Origin: Amylostereum areolatum
Lineage: Eukaryota; Basidiomycota; Agaricomycetes; Russulales; Stereaceae
DNA length: 64,000 nt
Direction of reading: 5' to 3'
Assembly: GCA_012932865.1 (NCBI GenBank)
Contig: SAXG01000021.1
Coordinates: forward strand, 558,001 to 622,000
How positions within the stretch are numbered: position 1 is the stretch's first letter; each line of letters begins with the position of its first letter. Of this stretch, positions 61,623-64,000 are shown piece after piece. The position numbers were made by a program, and so were the translations under genes. The notes below the pieces were generated by a model. The model saw only the letters and a program-made list of their open reading frames with translations. It made no database searches and was not told the DNA's origin.

Positions 61623-64000
61623 GTTGGTCGTTTATGCCGTGTGGAGGAGGGAAAGGATGAGGGGAGAGAAAGTGAGGAAGAGAAGCTGCTCTGGGAGCTG
61701 GTAGGAATGGAGGTGCTCGTTGCCGATGGAGGACATTCCTTCGCCCGGCCGGGGTTTATATGAGGGAGGTATGTTTGGTCATGCGTCTAGTATGATTCCA
61801 GTTCGGCGGGGGAGAGGATTGTATGCAGGACGGAGGAAGGCTCGGACGGTCGGTCGGACGGGCACGGTTCCGGGCACGCTAGGGAGGCGTGTATGACGCA
61901 ATGGAGGACCCCTCTACCCGCGCCGAGTCACTCACAGAACTGTAAGTACGGCGCAAGGAGGGGACAAGAACGCTCTAGAAACGTGGTCCGGATTGTGACG
62001 AACGTAAAACCCGAGAGCGCTCACGGCGCATCACTCATCCACGACGTGTCCGCGTTTCCGATGGGCAGGTCGTATTCAAGGACGGTGTCTGTAGCTGAAA
62101 AGATCCGAGCAACTGTAGACCAGGTAGTGGGAAGCAGATGATCTACAGTTTGCGGGAGAGGTGAGTCAATAGGGTCGGTTGAATACAGTCAGCTAGGTCA
62201 GTCATCCGGTCATAAAAGGGCGAGATCTCCATGGAGGGAGTCCCGTGCGGTCGATGCTCTCGACTTCCGTAGATCCCAGGTGTGGAAGGTAGAGGAGTCG
62301 CACGGACAGCAACTTTGGGTTTGGCACAAGGATAAACCTCATACGGAAGGACAATCTTTGGCAACCCGGGAGCGGAAGGATAGGTCGATGCATGGCCTAG
62401 ACGATCAAGCTTCAAGGTTGGCCAGGTTTCGAGGGAATGAAGGATCCCGACGTGGGTCACCGCTCGGGCTGAGTCGCGAGCGGCATCGCGACTCCTTGAG
62501 CAGACCCACAGTTAATTCCGGCACCTTCCGAGTCTCTCCCGCGGGCCGCGGCCCTTTCTTCCAATGTGCGATGTTCGTTCGTCTGCGATCCATCTGTTGC
62601 TGGTCTTCACTGCTCTCGCGTCGATTCGGATACACGATATCCATTCAATGGCACAAAACAGCCATGTTCCATCAACCCTGCTGTATGAAGCATGCCAGGC
62701 ATCATGACTCTTCGTCGGGGATTCATTGGGGCTCATTTGACCTGATTGCTTTCATGGCCTCTCTCTCAGGGTGCATACTGATCCGCTCATCTTTCTTCGA
62801 GCTTTTGTCTCCATCTGTCCGGTCCGAACTCGGTCGTCGGCACGGAATCAACATATACTACTCTACATCTGTCCTCCGAGCTTCTGCTCTCCCCGGCGCC
62901 TTCACAAGCTTTCGATAGTCGCGCGACCATAAATCGATGCATTCACCCAATTGACATATAAACCCTGGAATGATAAGTAGAAGTCGAAGCCACTAAGTAG
63001 ACGACCCACCGTGCCCTCCAACGTCCACCCACCCTCCCCTTCAAGGCCGTTCGCCCCTGGTACTGACGGCACCCGTTGCCGTAAGTCATCCTCCTCGTGC
63101 GCCACCATGCTTGATTCTGGTCGTTCTCCGTGCTGACCATCCCTTTCCGTACTCCATTAGCTTGCGAACATCGCCGACACCCGACATAGGGGTCGCATCC
63201 AGACGAAAGCCCGACTCATCTGCATCCGGGGTCATTATCCTGACTTGCATGCTGAATGCACGTTTCACATCCTCGGAGTTATGATTTCGCGCATATGCAC
63301 GATGCCTGGCATGGTCGGCGATCTATGTTGTTGGGTATACCAGTTGACGTCGAATGACCCACGCCAGTGTTCATCTCAGTACCACACCCAGAACCGTACG
63401 CGTCTTCTACAAACTCACATAGGTTGGCATATTGCGATCCCCGCCCATCTTCTGCGATGCATTCAAAAGCAGGAGCATCCCGTCCTTCCCGTCTTCACCC
63501 TTCTGTTGCTCTCACGATTGAAGTCGATATCCATCCGGCGCACTGTTATCATTTTTACGGGTCGAGACGGTAATGTGTTACCTTTGGCCTTAGGGCCTGT
63601 TCGGTAAACTTGTGGAGTTGCCAGTTGCCGACAACTCAGTGTAAATTGTCACGTGTCGGTAACTGCTGACACGGATCAATAACATCATGTCGCGCCCCAT
63701 CCCGACCGTCTCCATCATGCGGGCCTGTCTGGTCACTGTCGACATCATCGCACTCACTGCTCCTCACAGCGAGCAACGATGTTTGGGAGTGAGGCTTCCA
63801 ATTGTACACCAGAAATCTATCAACGTTATAATCTACCTTATCATGTAAACCTTGGGTGTTGCAAAAAAACTGTTGCTCGCTGTTGCTGACAGCGAGGAAG
63901 ACGAGGCCGACGGCGGGGAGCACGGCGGTCTGCCACAGGAAGGCGGGTGATGACACAAGTGATTTGTGTCAAGAGTTACCGCCACGTGACAAAGTAGCGG
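61623..64000. other. No supported gene
   Basis: Promoter side of the opsin-related gene (TATA-like GTTTATATGAGG near 61755), then 2 kb with only short or unconvincing frames. TTAGGGCCTGTTCGGTAAA at about 63591 looks like the start of a small TIR element, but its other end is not seen. Confidence 0.45.

Noticed and set aside
62280..62918. 212-residue open frame
   Set aside because: No recognisable segment, no promoter or intron signals, and Ser/Arg/His composition typical of chance frames in GC-rich DNA.
63591..64000. GGGCCTGTTCGG terminus as a complete small TIR element
   Set aside because: Only one end is visible in the window; no inverted partner or duplication found.
1..64000. CRISPR arrays, bacterial operons, rRNA genes
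   Set aside because: None seen; the tandem repeats have no regular spacers, and all genes have fungal intron structure.

Overview
The window is fungal nuclear DNA, most likely from an agaricomycete basidiomycete. Evidence: short 50-65 bp introns with gt/ag borders, Tf2-like chromodomain Ty3/gypsy elements, CFEM GPI-anchored proteins, an opsin-related 7TM protein, and housekeeping genes (COP9 subunit CSN1, PIG-F, RPL31, RPL34, UPF3, SYF2) interrupted by many introns. I cannot name the species.

Positions 1 to about 37,055 are a transposon island with no intact host gene. It holds two complete LTR retrotransposons, copy 1 (431-9055, duplication GCCCT) and copy 2 (10451-17980, duplication TCACG). 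A third gypsy family is present as two oppositely oriented arms (19360-26475 minus, 29285-34332 plus). Around and under these lie pieces of a hAT element, a DDE transposase gene, a 461-bp AGAGTG-ended element, a CATCAG-ended TIR family with GC-rich internal arrays, a 651-bp element with a 12-bp duplication, a solo LTR, and a broken helicase/ubiquitin-peptidase-like gene carrying a tRNA-bearing insertion.

The nesting can be read. A DDE transposase gene was split by a CATCAG element, that by a hAT, that by another CATCAG element, and that by gypsy copy A. A later inversion, with exchange inside two inverted gypsy copies, separated the halves. LTR pairing, the TTGAG target duplication, the hAT halves and the transposase halves all indicate the same event.

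The three gypsy families share an unusual expression plan. Each has a pre-gag reading frame ended by a stop. In each, gag ends in GGNTTTTT plus a stop, with pol in the -1 frame. Families 1 and 2 also carry a conserved in-frame UGA between RNase H and integrase. All have a 10-nt primer site complementary to their own predicted RNA 5' end (Tf1-type self-priming), with covariation between families.

From about 37.8 to 61.6 kb the DNA is ordinary and gene-dense: an MDR oxidoreductase and CSN1 (+), an unrecognised paralogous gene pair (+), an O-fucosyltransferase-like gene, PIG-F and a CFEM gene (-), RPL31 (+), RPL34 (-), an unrecognised membrane protein (+), UPF3 and SYF2 (-), a second CFEM gene with a TIR element in its intron (+), and an opsin-related gene (-). 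The last 2.4 kb hold nothing I can support. Several conserved genes carry single-base frameshifts, which may be assembly errors.
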